A DNA stretch of 64,000 nt from Parelaphostrongylus tenuis (lineage: Eukaryota > Nematoda > Chromadorea > Rhabditida > Metastrongylidae): assembly GCA_019055375.1 (NCBI GenBank), contig JAHQIW010000650.1, forward strand, positions 169,280-233,279, written 5' to 3'. A model generated the notes under the pieces. That model saw only the letters and a program-made list of their open reading frames with translations, was not told the DNA's origin and searched no databases. The position numbers and the translations under genes are program-made. Of the stretch, positions 1 to 12,525 are shown piece after piece. Numbering within the stretch: position 1 is the first letter of the stretch; every line of letters starts with the position of its first letter.

Positions 1-336
1 ATTACTTCGTGTGGTCCATACCGGAGGAGAAAATGTTTTGCTTACTCGCTACACAACCACAGATGCGCTTAAAACGGCTTTAGCACGCTCTTGGAACGAA
101 ATTACAGTGGAAACGTGTGTGATCATCTTGGAAATTATCGCAAGCAAATTTGCAAATGTACAGAAGCCAAAAGAGGCTATTTGAAAATTTGTTGTGAACT
201 TTTTTGCTTATTGTTATAGTTGCTCATCTAGTAAACACAAATATTCCTTCAACTGGATGAAAAAATCCTGTTTGTGCAGTATTTTTTTATTGTTGGAATA
301 TCAAAAGAACTTGACAAAACTTTTGTAGCACCCTGT
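1..336 (+). mobile_element. Tc1/mariner-type transposase C-terminal remnant with 3' terminal repeat
   Basis: Reading the plus strand from base 2 gives VWSIPEEK, and after a frame change near 45-55 it gives RYTTTDALKTALARSWNEI, then a stop near 182. This order (VWS..EEK..RYTTT.AL..AL..W.EI) is that of the C-terminal part of Tc1/mariner-superfamily transposases found widely in nematodes. The frame change and the odd residues after it show that the copy is dead. The sequence ends near 336 with ttttgtagcaccctg, which looks like the inner-to-outer 3' terminal inverted repeat. The 5' part lies outside the window. It is classified by motif memory, not by a search. Confidence 0.72.
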
Positions 337-1249
337 TTATATATCATTCAATTCGGTTATGCGGCAGGGATTCAATCATGATTCCTTTCTCTAAACAGAA
401 ACTTTTCTTAGGAGTGTTAGTGTTCTTTCGAAATCTTATGTCTTGGGGAGTGCAGTGCACACTCGTTTGTCGAAAAGAACATTTTTAAGCGCTGCAGCAT
501 TCATCATAAAGTTATTTTTCCACAGGCTACTTGCTTTTCTTACCATTTCACTTATATTTCATTAAGCTAAACTCCTTCCTTAGATTACTATTAATCCGTC
601 GACAGCTTAACTCTGGAAAGTAAAACTGTGCTTTTTTCCAAGTTCTTTAACAATGCTGCACTAGAAAAAAAATTTCCGTGTGTCACACACGCGTATTCCT
701 CAATGGACAGAGCTCTTCCCCTGAAATATACGTAGCAGCTTGATGGCGTAACTTTCGACGATTCCATCGCCGCATTTATATTCGAAATGGCAGTTTCACT
801 GTACTGTAGCAGGAAATATAAGATTGATATTCGCATGCGCGGCGCATTGACTGTCAATTAGAGCGTGTGAGTAGTGTGAATCGATACTGCCACTTGATAG
901 ACCATGCAGGAGCGATTTACATGCGGAGCGCGATTTAGCTAGTTTCCGGACGAAACATATGTTTCTGATACTGCAAATTTACCTCCACACGTTCATATGC
1001 TTTTCGCTTCTCGAGCGAATTGTGGGCGTGATAAAAATAAAAGCGCGTGGCGAATGTGAAGCAAAATGTTATTTACGAATGCTACAGCGCTATAGAAGGA
1101 CCTATAAGAAATGAGAGCGCACAGCGCTGCTCGAGATTTAAGCTTTCGAGTGATTACTAACACTCCTGCGAAAAGTTGTAATCCAGCGAAAGGAATACCG
1201 GATAGATTACATGTATATCTTTATATACGTGTATGTAAATCAATATATA
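337..1249. other. Intergenic, no gene seen
   Basis: No conserved coding segment is seen on either strand. Near 1130-1195 there is one copy of the 'aagctttcgaatgattact' interspersed repeat described at 41030-41420. Confidence 0.5.
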
Positions 1250-1558
1250 TGTATAAAAGGATAAAGGATAAAGCTCTCGGCGTTTATCAATCCCTGAGGG
1301 ATGCGCCATGCATTCGACTTCAATTTTTTAACTTCGTTTGAGGTGACTGAATGCATATCTGGCCATTACAATGACTCGCGGAGGCCTCCCGCTGAACCGA
1401 GTCAGTGCTGCTTATCCTCCCAGACAAGTCTGAGACCTGTCTGGTACCAATTTACCGACCCCGGAGGGATGGATGGCTTGGTGAGCCATTAGCGCGAGAT
1501 CGAACCATTGACCTCGTGTGCGACGCAGGGCACCTCTAACCACTGCGCCACATGCGCT

Positions 1559-1560
<2 letters not shown>
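1250..1560 (-). mobile_element. tRNA-derived SINE, family A, full-length copy
   Basis: Read on the minus strand from 1560, the element begins with a tRNA-like head. It has an A-box-like tggcgcagtggttagagg and a B-box-like ggttcgatctcg. A unique body follows (ccatccatccctccggggtc, then cagacttgtctgggagg) and the element ends in (TTTATCC)n. The same body appears at 6590, 8940, 20405, 27705, 30313 and 37305, in both orientations. The internal pol III promoter and short-repeat tail are the hallmarks of a SINE. The head abuts the AT microsatellite at 1561. Confidence 0.75.

Positions 1561-1618
<58 letters not shown>
1561..1618. repeat. (AT)29 microsatellite
   Basis: An uninterrupted AT dinucleotide run directly seen in the sequence, sitting at the tRNA-like end of the neighbouring SINE. 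Confidence 0.98.
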
Positions 1619-1621
<3 letters not shown>

Positions 1622-2810
1622 CAGTGACGCAATCTATCACGAAGCAATTCAGGAGTTTGACCCTCTCCATCAACGCTTCCTTACAGAGTACGTAGGTTGA
1701 GCTAGGCTTTGTCCCAAATTGTAGGAAGAATGGACTTAATTTGAGGGTTAGTGGATTTATACAAAGGAGAAAATCCCGAAGCTGCAGTGGAAATAGAATG
1801 CGGAACATAGAGGATGAATGCTTGGAAACAAATCTCAAGCATTAATTGCTGAGACGTGCATCATAATTGAGAATATGGGTCATGTATAAACTATATAAGT
1901 AGATATCTGTATACTTGCGGTGATTTCGATGATAGATCTATTAAAAGAATAAATCATTCGTGTGTGACCATTTGGATTATACGAAAAAAAAATCTCTTTA
2001 AATCACTAATGTTCTGCTTTTATTCGGACATTTCCAATGAGTGGTTAAAGAGCTACTCACACCACTCTTTTGTCAGTGAGATTTCTATTCTTATCCAATA
2101 CACTGTCTCACGTTTATTATAACAAGAATGAGTCAGATCTTCTACAAAAACTATCTGTCCTTGTTTCTGCGCACATAAACAGGTCTATCAAATGCATTAT
2201 CCTTGCAAGACAAAGCACTATTATATCTAGTCCACTCTCCAAAGAGGATTAGAAACAGTAACCACCCCTCCATTTGCATAGATGCTATGACAATCCGCAT
2301 TTTCACACATCTTTGCCTCCTGTCATGGAATCTAAATGTTGGGCGTTCCATTCATGGAAACGCTATAAACACAGTTGTGTAACATGTTCAACCGTTCTAA
2401 TCACCGAGGCAGTCACCGCTATTCGTTATTATTTTATAGATTTGTTGCATTTTATGGGCGTCTTTTCGTCATTATTACAGCAGGGTATTGTCTTAAGAAA
2501 GGAGTAATTACCCATTTCCAACGCTTACTCCAGTACAAAAAAGAAGCAGTTGCAGTAACAAGAGCATTGTATGCTTAACTGACTGACATGAATGACCACT
2601 TTTATTTGACTAAAACGATCATCGCTTTTCCACTGTCGTTTTATAGAGTTATAAAATCCTCAGAAACAGAGACAGATTCGTCTGTGCTTAGAAACATATG
2701 TATAAATGTAGGTATACAAGTATATGAATGTACCCTCGATTAGGAGGGTTTCTTATGATTTTACCCATTTCACTTATCCCATTTCATTACATGAATGTTT
2801 ATTATCACTT

Positions 2811-5800
2811 TTAACAGTTTAACCATTGGAGAAATGTTCTAATCACGTTGCCGTTTTCTTCAAAATCGGTTTGTGTAGTGTGAATGTACAATTCTGGAAG
2901 AATTGAGTACATTTGCTGATCATCACCCTTTGTTCAAAACGTCATGTATCCCACTTACAAGCTCCTTACTGACGAGCATTACGGCGGCAGTATTGTCGAA
3001 TTGACCACAATAATTAGGAGCCGAGAATATTGTCACTAAATGTCGATCGGCAAAAAATTCGTAGCCATCTTGTACTACCTGTAACTCAAATTTTGGTATC
3101 GAATAGTAGAATTATATCAGTTAGGTATAAATTTTGATACTTTTATAATGACGAGTCACAATCGTTAATCCCAAAAACAAAACTTGTCAGAAACGGTCAA
3201 CACTTTGATAAGACAAGTGGCAAGGCTTTGATCATAGCGATAAAGTACTAATCAGCTTTTTATAGAGAAAAGAATCAGGTAGTGGCTTGACTTTAATTTG
3301 ATTTCTTTGAGTTTTCCGTTACTCATGCCGCCATTGAAATTGTCTTCTACCATTATGCTGTCCCTTTATATTTATGAAAAAATATAAAATAGTGAAAATC
3401 TTTGAACAACAACAATTATGCCACGAAAGAACCAATTGTTTTGAATGATCATGCCTGGTGAGCTCTCACAACGAGATCGAGTCCATGAAGTTTACAAAAA
3501 TTCTTCAATGCGTCTGCTCCGAATATGCGTGCTGCTCCTCGAGGCGATTCTTCGAATCCGGAAATGTTTGGATCAGGATCGGCCCACGTTAGATCGGCAA
3601 TCACACCAATATCCGGTATATCACATGGTCGTTCGATTTTCTCAAGCTGGAATCGTGACCATTGAAAATCCGGTAATATTGTCATTCTGAAGTCCAATCA
3701 CTACTTCTTCGTAATATAGTACGATTGCGGACGCTGTAATCATGATGAATACTAGGGTACCGCCATCTTCAAAGTCGTAAAAAATTTACTCCCTAATTAA
3801 TAGCGTATATACACCCGATGTGACGCTTGCAGTCGCCTTTTCATGCTTTACTTCTCTAGGAAATATCATACCATTCTGATATCCTTACGTTCAAACAAGC
3901 TGTGAGCTTTGATTATGATTGTCTCATTGTTTCTACCCCGTGGTCATTACTGCTCATCTTCTCTGCTCCTGACAACTTGGGTACCCCTAATATATGTGAG
4001 TGAATTTTTTCTAGCTATCCATGATTGCATTTAAAAAGATGGAATCCGTACTTTTGACAAAGTTCAAATTTTTATGCCCTATCAAGGATAGTCAGAAAAT
4101 CCTCTCAAAGTATGACAAAATAGAAATTTCTAGAATTTTAGTGTTTACGTATGATCTCAAGTATGGTAATGAGATTTGAAGTGGCCTTCATCTCTCGCTC
4201 ATATAAATTCTGTAAGTAATTTTTTGCTGAAAGGACGAGAAATGTGGAAATTGCCTGTTTGAAGTCCATAAGTTCTTCACTGATGCCGCCATGCATACAA
4301 AGAATTCTCTTCTCAACTCGTGCACAAAACGGCATTGTATAGAAAGCGTATTGAAAACACTCATACAATGTGGCAGAGTACCTAAAGAGAGGCTAGCGAG
4401 CTGAACAGATAGCTTGTAATGTTAACTCCTTGTTTGGAAAAATGTTTTACCTTTTCTTTATTTCCATATAAAAGCCGTATTGCATATTCACTGGACGTGA
4501 TTCATGGTTGCCGCGCAGCAGGACAATTTCATCAGGATGAAGCACCTGGTTGAACAAATTACTAGTAATTTTGAACTGCCTTTGATAAGAAACTGCTAAA
4601 TATCGCCTCTAGTAGTTAGTATAGAAAGTGCTAGAAGCACCTTGTAAGCGAAGAGCAGTGCTATAACTTCAAGTGAGTAGGGTCCTCGATCGACATAATC
4701 TCCAAGAAACAAATATCTGAAAACAACACACCCACGATACCTAAAAATAAGTGCGCACATTCCTTAACAATTTAGTCGTTCTAAAATTCATACACTCGGC
4801 TCCAATTATACAGTAATGTAGATCAAAGTATACATTCCATATTTCTTGCCCAGAATTTTAACTCACAATACTATTTCAAAAGAAATGGTTGCGTTGCTAC
4901 GACAGGAAGGCAACTAACAACCTCAGTTGTTCTTCCACACTCGTTATTTGTAGCAATCACAAGTTTCTTAGTTCAATAGCATGTTCGGTAGCTACACAGC
5001 ATTACTCAGCGAAAACAAACATGAAATCTCGAGGTTTAGAACATCGTGAAGGGCAAATAGAATCATAGATATCATAGACATAGACAAACATAGACAGAAT
5101 CATAGACAGAATCATAGACAAACAGAATTTCTACTGATTTATATTTTATACATATGAAAACGAAGAAGATCCCGTGGCTGAGTTGGTACTGATACAGACT
5201 TTCAGGGAGAGATGTACTAGCTTGACACCTTCCACCAGCACTCTCCTGCAGTTGCGTGAAAACGATTTAGTTGTGTTATCTTCAAAATTGTAAGGAGGAT
5301 CGACTCAACCACCATTCTGCGGCACTCTTGAAAAAGGCGAAATACTACAGCAGTAGTCGAAACAACAAGCGAAATGTTCGGAGACCTTTGAGGCGAATGA
5401 AGGCGAGAAAACGAAGCGAATGCTAAATGTGTCGGCATCCGCGACGTCAAATGTGATAATCGGTTTTGTAAATGTGTAAACAGATGTGGAAATCAGTTTC
5501 TCATCGGCATTTTTCATCACATGTGTAGCAGAATTCTCAGAAAATAATTAATATCGCCACCGCTACTTTTAATTTTGTCGCATTTCTCAAAGAATAGCTG
5601 GAAGTGCTTAGTAAAAGCCATGTCATGTTCTTGCTTTGCAGCTGGTTGGGAAGTACGTATTTGCATGTTAACACCTGCACATGCAAAAGAAAAGCATTTG
5701 CTAGAAACTAGTCACAGCCATTTACCTTTAGACAACAAAAAGATTCCTTATTTGCTAATGATTCATTCATTTATCCTAAACTATCTTATGCCATTCTCTT

Positions 5801-7399
5801 CTCTGATTGACCCGAATAATGCTAAAACGGCTAAAACAGCTAAAACGTCATATGCGACGGAGCCAAAATATGGCTAAGAGGTCTACAGGCTCATAGGCTT
5901 ATAGAGGACTGCACCAATTTAAGTATTAGCATTGGTTCATAAGTAATCTTATATCTACGTTTCTACTCTCTACTTCTTGCATCTTCTCTAGTTCTCATTG
6001 TCTATAGAGACCTCAAAATTGCTTTGAGATCAGTTTGGCAATGTGAAGCTATTCTTACAAGCAAGACGTGATTTGAGCTTCAAAGTAAACACATATCCTT
6101 GCAGTGATCGAGAACTCTACTTGGAATGAGCTGTAAGCATCTCACAATGGTTCCCATGATCGGCTTTCTATTTACCTCGGTATCAACCAATAATTCACTG
6201 CTTTCTTGATAAGGGCATAAGCGATCAATATTATATGATTCGTTGAGGTTTTGAGACTAAATCGGTCGGAATGTGCTCATAAATAAATCGTATAATAGCA
6301 ACCTCGTCTGTGATCAAGAAATCAGCAAACCGTAAACAGTTGCCGCAGTGGTTGTAATTTCTCCAATGCGACAATTTGAGCCATTCAGAGGCAAGAACAC
6401 TCCCGCAGTCTTGTTGTTTTGAGGAATGTTATGGCTATACCAGCAGTAGTGCTCGCAAGCGGCCTTGAAGAGAGTCATCCATGGACGACGTGGACAAGAT
6501 GTCCAGTGATTTTGAGCAAGATGATTACGTAAGAAATATTTACGATCAGAAGAGCAATTTTCTCATTACTCTTGTCATAAAGCTCTAAAAGGATAAAGCT
6601 GTCAGAGTTGATCGATCCCAGAGGAATGCGCCATGCATTCGTCTTCAATTTTTAACTTCGTTTGAGGTGACTGAATGCAGATTTAGCCTTTACAATGACT
6701 CGCGGAGGCTTCACACTTTATCAAGTTAATGATGGTTATCCTCCCAGACCACTCGGAGACCAGTGTGGTACCAATTTACCGACCCCCAAAGGGTGGCTTG
6801 CTGAACCAAGAGCGCGAGATCGAGTGAATCCTATCGTACTACACTATATTTGTAAGGTGGAACGCTACGTTCATTGTCTTTATCTTGCCATTGCGAAATC
6901 ATTTAGGAATATTTATGACCCTTTTGGTTCAAGCAAACTACTTTTATTCGCTATTGGTATTATTTTAGAGAGTATTAAAAAAAGTTGTTAGACCTTTTTG
7001 TAGGTGGAAAGCCATTAAGGTGAAAGAGTGCAAGAAGATCTTCGTACTGCCCATGAATATCGCCGCAGATTTGAACTGGCGAGTTGATCTGAGTCACAGT
7101 TGACACCGTTCAGAAGATCTACTTATTGGAAATTTTTGGCCAAAATTTGGACAAAAATGCAACCTCAATCATGGTTTTTTGACTCCAAAATGTTTCTCTG
7201 GCTCGATAGCACAATTCAATGAGTTCCGCTTCAGTGAACAACGATTGACATAGTGCTGGTTTCCAATCCTTTGTTAATCTATCGATAATAGATTGAAGCC
7301 ATCGCCGAATCTTCAAAATGTTCCATGTATCGATTATTCAGTCACTAAACAGTTTCAACTAACCTTTTCTTTACGTTCGCTGCGTTTTTTATCAGCCAT
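2811..7399 (-). CDS. PP1-like serine/threonine protein phosphatase catalytic subunit (nine exons)
   Basis: This is a metallophosphoesterase of the PPP family, expected to dephosphorylate Ser/Thr in the cytosol or nucleus. Predicted coding exons on the minus strand are 7364-7399, 7164-7310, 6994-7088, 4641-4716, 4451-4545, 4255-4381, 3455-3646, 2959-3078 and 2811-2915. All phases match, giving 993 bases (330 residues plus stop), about PP1 length. The start gives [12 protein letters not shown]. Metal and catalytic motifs are all present: GDIHGQ (70-75), GDYVDRG (98-104), RGNHE (129-133), MHGG (H180), RAHQ (H255) and SAPNYCGQF (275-283). Identity to PP1 is only moderate (for example [15 protein letters not shown]), so it belongs to the divergent nematode PP1-like set rather than orthodox PP1. 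Two introns use GC donors (4253-4254 and 3453-3454). The last exon is the least certain part, because the usual PP1 C-terminal FQIL motif is only weakly recognisable. Confidence 0.88.
5045..5130. repeat. Short imperfect tandem repeat (catagacagaat-type)
   Basis: Variants of atcatagaca and catagacagaat are repeated about seven times in the large intron of the phosphatase gene. Confidence 0.8.
6590..6830 (-). mobile_element. SINE family A, head-truncated copy
   Basis: It carries the same body and tail as the element at 1250-1560 (aggataaagct at the tail, then tgaatgca, actcgcggagg and tcctcccagac). It ends near the 'gcgcgagatcga' B-box region without the A-box part of the head. It lies in the phosphatase intron, in the same strand sense as the gene. 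Confidence 0.7.
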
Positions 7400-8939
7400 T
7401 TGGTATGGATGAAGAGGAGCTGTGAACTGCTCCGAAGAGGCCTAGTTACAAAAATGAAACTCACTTTGCTTTTCAGCTCTCTGTGTGTTTCAGTCCAAAA
7501 CAATTAGATGATATCTGCAGTTGTAAAAAATATCTGCACTTTTTAGGAGTAAACAACATTGATAAGTGAACTTAAGTAGCTCAGCGACAGGAGATAAAAA
7601 AAACAGCTCTGAGAGAGGCGAAAATAGCAGATAAGTTGGTTAGAGAGAAATGCAATTATTGTATCACTCCATATTTCAATGAAGCAGATAAATCCACTTA
7701 TCAACACCAACTTAGAAATCAATCATCTTACTCATTTAGCATCTGGAGCGACAGGTTTTTCGTTCTTAGCACTGAACTCTACGTTCTGATTTCTCATTTT
7801 CATCTGGCAGTACAGCCTTTGAAAGAGGTCACTGTCGATTATGAGAACAGTTGGAATCAGAGATTAAGAAGGAGTCACGACTTTTTTGTAGCGTTGTTGT
7901 TGCAGAAATGTAGCGCAGTGTAAAGGACGTCACCTGGTCCAACAGTCGTGTGGTGGCAGCAAGGCTTAAGACTCCAAGCTCTAATCTATTCGAACTCATT
8001 CATTTCAAACCAACTGCAAAAGTAGACATTATTTTATTTATGTTTGAAGAGTGGATTTGGCTAGCAGTGGCGAACTGTCTCGCCTTTTGATTTTCTCATA
8101 TGATAATCATAACATTTCTGATATTTCAAGAGTTGATGTGTCAGATTTTGAACGTCCAACTGCAAGCATGTATGTCTAAGAGATTACGGGAGCAGTCAAC
8201 AACAAATGCTAACTTCAATTTCAGTAATTCATCAATGCTGTCGAGTTCACTTCTTAACCAATGTTCAACTTTTCCAGTCTTTTTTCTATCTCTTAATGAT
8301 CACAACTCATCATTATTCATGTAATAAAAAATCAAAATCGCCTAGCCAATGACATGATGTAATTAGATTGAGTTTCCTGCCGCTCATATTTTTCTATCAA
8401 ATTTTTATGGTATTAGTGGAATTTTAGCTATATTACTCTTTTCCGTGACACATAATGATTTGTATTTCCAGTACTCGAAAAGGCGGTGCCGTCAGAGTAC
8501 ACGATATCTCCATTCTTAGCCTATTCTATTTTGTGGCTTTGTTATAACACCTCAGTGTAATGTTTCCGTCTAAGATACTCGTAGGCTACTAAGTAAGGTC
8601 TCCTTGCTTCCAACACTATTTCTCCTGTATCTGCACCAATAACCAGAAATTTTATTGAAGCATTGAAGCAAACTATTATTTTCAATAACAAAAAACTTAT
8701 CACACCTCATCAAAACTTAATCAACAAAAATTTTTTTTCCAATCCTTCGTTCGGTATTTTGTGCAAACCGACGTCGGAATTTTGGAGAATTTTGGAGAAC
8801 CACTGTATTGTATAGTCAGTGGCCTGTTAGCACCTACATTTACAAAATTGTTCTATCTCTGACAATTTGAGAAGTTCATGAGGTCAATTGAAGACAGCAG
8901 TATGTATCAATAACTATCTTGAAGCACTACATATAACAA
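7400..8939. other. Upstream flank of the phosphatase gene, no other gene seen
   Basis: The 5' flank of the phosphatase gene. On the minus strand, tttttgtaactag ends near 7442, about 40 bases before the ATG, and could serve as a trans-splice acceptor (inference only). Beyond that I see no conserved coding segment. Confidence 0.4.
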
Positions 8940-9135
8940 TAACGGCGCGTGGGATGCAGTGTTTAGAGGTGCCCTGCGACACACGCAAGGTCAGTGGTTC
9001 GATCTCCACACCAAGCCATACATTCCTCGGGTCGGTATCACACTGATACTAGATCTGTTTAGGTAGATAGCGGCACTGACATGATACACTGATGGGCAAC
9101 TGCGGGTCATTTCCAAATATGCATTCAGTTACCTC
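8940..9135 (+). mobile_element. SINE family A, diverged copy
   Basis: The head has gggatgcagtgtttagaggt and ggttcgatctc. The body has ccaagccatacattcc, and the far end has atgcattcagttacct. All are recognisable but mutated relative to the 1250 and 30313 copies, so this is an old insertion. Confidence 0.65.
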
Positions 9136-12100
9136 CAGCGATGTTTATTGGGTCAAGTGCGTGGCTCATTTATCAAAAACCGACAGGTGTGGCTTCTACA
9201 CTCAACATTATTTATCAAGCTAACAGAAACGTGGGAACCGTAGTGGGTAAATCGAAATATGTATTGCATAAAAGGCCACTCGTTTGGTACTACCGACATA
9301 GGCAAGCGTTCCATTTCCTTCTTCGAGATTGGTAGGTTGATGCAAAACTTATTTTAGTGTAGTTCCGTGGGACCCACAAAAGCGTATGTAATAGAGAAGA
9401 GAAAACAGCCTATCACAGCCCAGATTCACGGGAAAAATTCACTCGACTGGTATTCAAGGACATTGGAAAGGACGACAAGGTGTTAGATCAACGAGCAAAC
9501 TTGCACGTAAGCCTCAAAAACACTTACGAGTGACGCATATCGAACAACAAAACGATGTGCAAAGTGCTGGAATCCTTGCAATATGTGGTGCTCAATAATA
9601 TTCTCAGCTGTTGGTTCATCCACATGTGAAGGTGCCTTCATATGCCGGAGTTGGCTTCTAAGCTTCAGACGTCGCTGGTTGACTTGACGCATTTAGTGAG
9701 ACACCACTACTCATTTCCTGTACTCATTTTGCTGCACTCATATTTACGACGCGTGATGGAGTCGAGGTGTAGTGTATCGCTAAGGAATTGACTATTCCCT
9801 AGTGAGTGCTCTATTTTTATATTCTACGCATCGTTGCCAGAAAGATATAAGCTTGTCTATCTCGGTAGTTTAGAAAATTTTGGGCGCTGCAAATTTTTCT
9901 AAGATCCCATTTTAGCAGCGTCTTCGTTGTTGACAATTTTTCTTTATGGAAATTTGTCGAAACGGCTGAGAAAATTAAAGTTGGTTAGTTAACTAGTATA
10001 GTGAATGCAGTGCGTGGAACAGAATTTTTCGGCCTAATTTTTCAGAATATCTAAAAAAATCACCATTAGTTGTGTGATGTGTGGTCGGTATTCTTTGCTC
10101 CTTGAACGATTGATGTTTCATCCATTTACCTAACTTTTTCGCTTCTCGACCGCTTCAAAACCACGATTGTCTTATGAACAGCTATAAGTCTTTTTGATAT
10201 TTGCAGTAGTTTCTAGAGATTAGCCATCCATCACCTCTTTTAGATGACCGCCGTCAAACGCGCATGTGCTGGCACTAGTTCCATCGTAATCAAGGCGTTT
10301 CTATAGAAAAATCCCAACTACTCGTACACTGCGCGCTCAGCAACGCATTTTTCGACTCATTTTGATAATAACTTGAGCTGTTTCCGTTATCATGTCCCCA
10401 TGGCTGAGTCCATGAAGTAAAGCAACATAATGCAGTTGCCTTGTGGATATTAATTCGTATGTTTCCAAAAGTATGATAGAACTTCCTCTGGCTGATACGC
10501 ATCAGAATATTTGCGATGGATAAGTTATCGTCTGATCCAAAAGCGCAGTAAATATTTCGGAGCAGCAAATTAGAAAAGCATTGTATGAATCACCTCAGCA
10601 TCAGTAAAACGTAGGTTCATCATTGACTGAGATGTTAGGAAAAGCAAAAAATAACAACTTATTTAAAAAACACCGATCAGAAACTGTTATCCTGGAACAC
10701 TTTGCGGTAATAACGGACATTATTTCATAAGCAAACTAATACGTGTCATCCGACTGCTTTTTTTCACTGTAACTTTGATAAATCTAGTATATCAGCAGCT
10801 CTCACGTGGACGCACTTTTGATTGACTGACAAGCCTTTTTTCTTGCTCATCAATGCTACCATCCGATATCAACAATTTCATAGAACGATTCCTCATAGAT
10901 GCTCATATACTGGATGGAGAAATTCTCGTTTCCGTATTTTTTCTGATCTTTGTGAAGGGAACTTGGGTATGGATGCATGTGAAGTCGCTTTCGCCCACGC
11001 AAAAAGAACTTCCTTTCCAAGCAAGATACTTTGGCTTGTTGATCTGCACTTTCCTGCAACAAAATGATTTCCTTATGAAAGTGTTTTCTTACATCAAGCT
11101 TTTCTCATCAACATAGTGACCCTGAAAATCAAAATGTGCCGATATATGCAGATCATTGCTTCTTCAATTCTACCGGAGGAGGCCTATATTCCTTCTAAGC
11201 ATTGCCAAATTAACCTCTGGACTACGCTGTCTCAGTTTGGAACTTAGTTGAGCTCGTTTAGAACGACAACTCAAACCAAACGACTTTCCTATCCCGGCGA
11301 CAAGATACAATCGACATTTCGTAAAGATGATTCATACAACTTTGTAATTTGATTGCTAGGATTTATTCTTTGTACTCTAGATTTCTTCCAATGATCCCTA
11401 TCTCAGGTTATCAATAGGTGCATGACAATTCCGAGAGTTACAAAACACAACACAAAAAGCCGACCAATCTTCACCAAACTCCCTGATCCCCCCGGTTCTA
11501 AACGAAGAATATCTCTCAGCTGTGTCTATGTTTGAAACATATGGCATATAGACAATATTCCATAAAATAACGAATGTTGCCTATCATTTCTCAGTCAAAT
11601 TCACGCAAACTTTCTGCGCGAGCCATTCAACCGCTATCACATAAAAGAACTATTCGTCTTTGTCAGAAAGTTCGAGATGCGCGAGCAGCTGTCGAGTGCT
11701 TGCACTTTCGCGCATCTGCCGTGATACATCTTTGTATCCTTGCACCTGCGCGCTTCGAAACCCAATGGTTGAAAACGATGAGTAGTTTTCTCTGTATATA
11801 AACGCCTGAATTCACACTACCATTGGTTAAAATATAGCTCCGTCCATGATCAGTTGATCTTTCTACCTTAAGGCAACGCGTTACCTCAACCAGTGTTCCC
11901 ACAATCTACATCTCTTTATTTTCTTAATTTTTCGCACCGCTAATAGTTACTTTTATTGTACTTTTTTATTTTCTCATTTTTGTTTTCTTTAATTTTACTC
12001 TTATTTTTTATTTTATTTACTTTTTATTGTACTTTTATTGTGGTTATAAATGGATTAACTTAAGTTCGAGAATTTGCTCCGTGGCAATATCAGAAAGTCG

Positions 12101-12319
12101 CGCATGGTAGACTAGTGCAAAGTCAAACATTTTACCCCATGCCAGTGGCATTAGGTGGCGATGACTGACTCGGAAACCCTTTTCCACTAGCAAGTGCTAT
12201 AGAACATTTGATCATAACGGTTATTTACAAATGATAGTTGCACTCTAATAAAACATGAGACACTTTTAGACACAACTGATAAGTCATCACCGTGTTTTTT
12301 TCAATGTGCAGATCCCAGT
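9136..12319. other. Gene-poor interval, nothing assigned
   Basis: Short open frames exist on both strands (for example 9483-9692 and 10290-10568, both minus), but none shows a domain, splice-supported continuation or family motif that I recognise. Confidence 0.4.
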
Positions 12320-12525
12320 GATTCTAGAATTCAATTCGTTTTTTCATTTTCTTCTTGAAAGTCGAAGATTAGTGATTGAGCGAGTCTCCCAGTGATCTTA
12401 AAGATAGTCTGGCCGTGGCGTTCCATATGGTGTTGTTGTTGACTGCCGGAGAGGATAGGGGTGGAGCTCGACTTCACGCTCGCCGCGGCGAGCTTCAAAA
12501 CCACTCGACCACGGCGCTCCTCATA
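12320..12525 (-). mobile_element. tRNA-like head short repeat (Ser/Leu-tRNA-like)
   Basis: On the minus strand from 12520 the sequence reads gcgccgtggtcgagtggtt, an A-box of tRNA-Ser/Leu style. It is followed by the palindromic ctcgccgcggcgag and then agtcgagctccac as a B-box-like site. A real tRNA fold is not evident, so I call it a tRNA-derived SINE or relic. Confidence 0.45.

Larger units (their letters stand above)
4717..6993 (-). other. Large third intron of the PP1-like gene
   Basis: A 2.3-kb intron, far longer than the other introns in this gene. It contains a short imperfect tandem repeat at 5045-5130, three gctaaaac units near 5820-5848, and a truncated SINE-A copy at 6590-6830. No further exon is required by the splice phases: exon 3 ends in AG and exon 4 begins with A. 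Confidence 0.7.

Noticed and set aside
1518..1838. Open frames with IYIYIY repeats on both strands
   Set aside because: They are translations of the AT microsatellite and the adjoining SINE, not genes.
9483..9692. 69-codon minus-strand frame with a protein-like look
   Set aside because: No flanking splice sites in phase with further coding sequence were found and no family is recognised.
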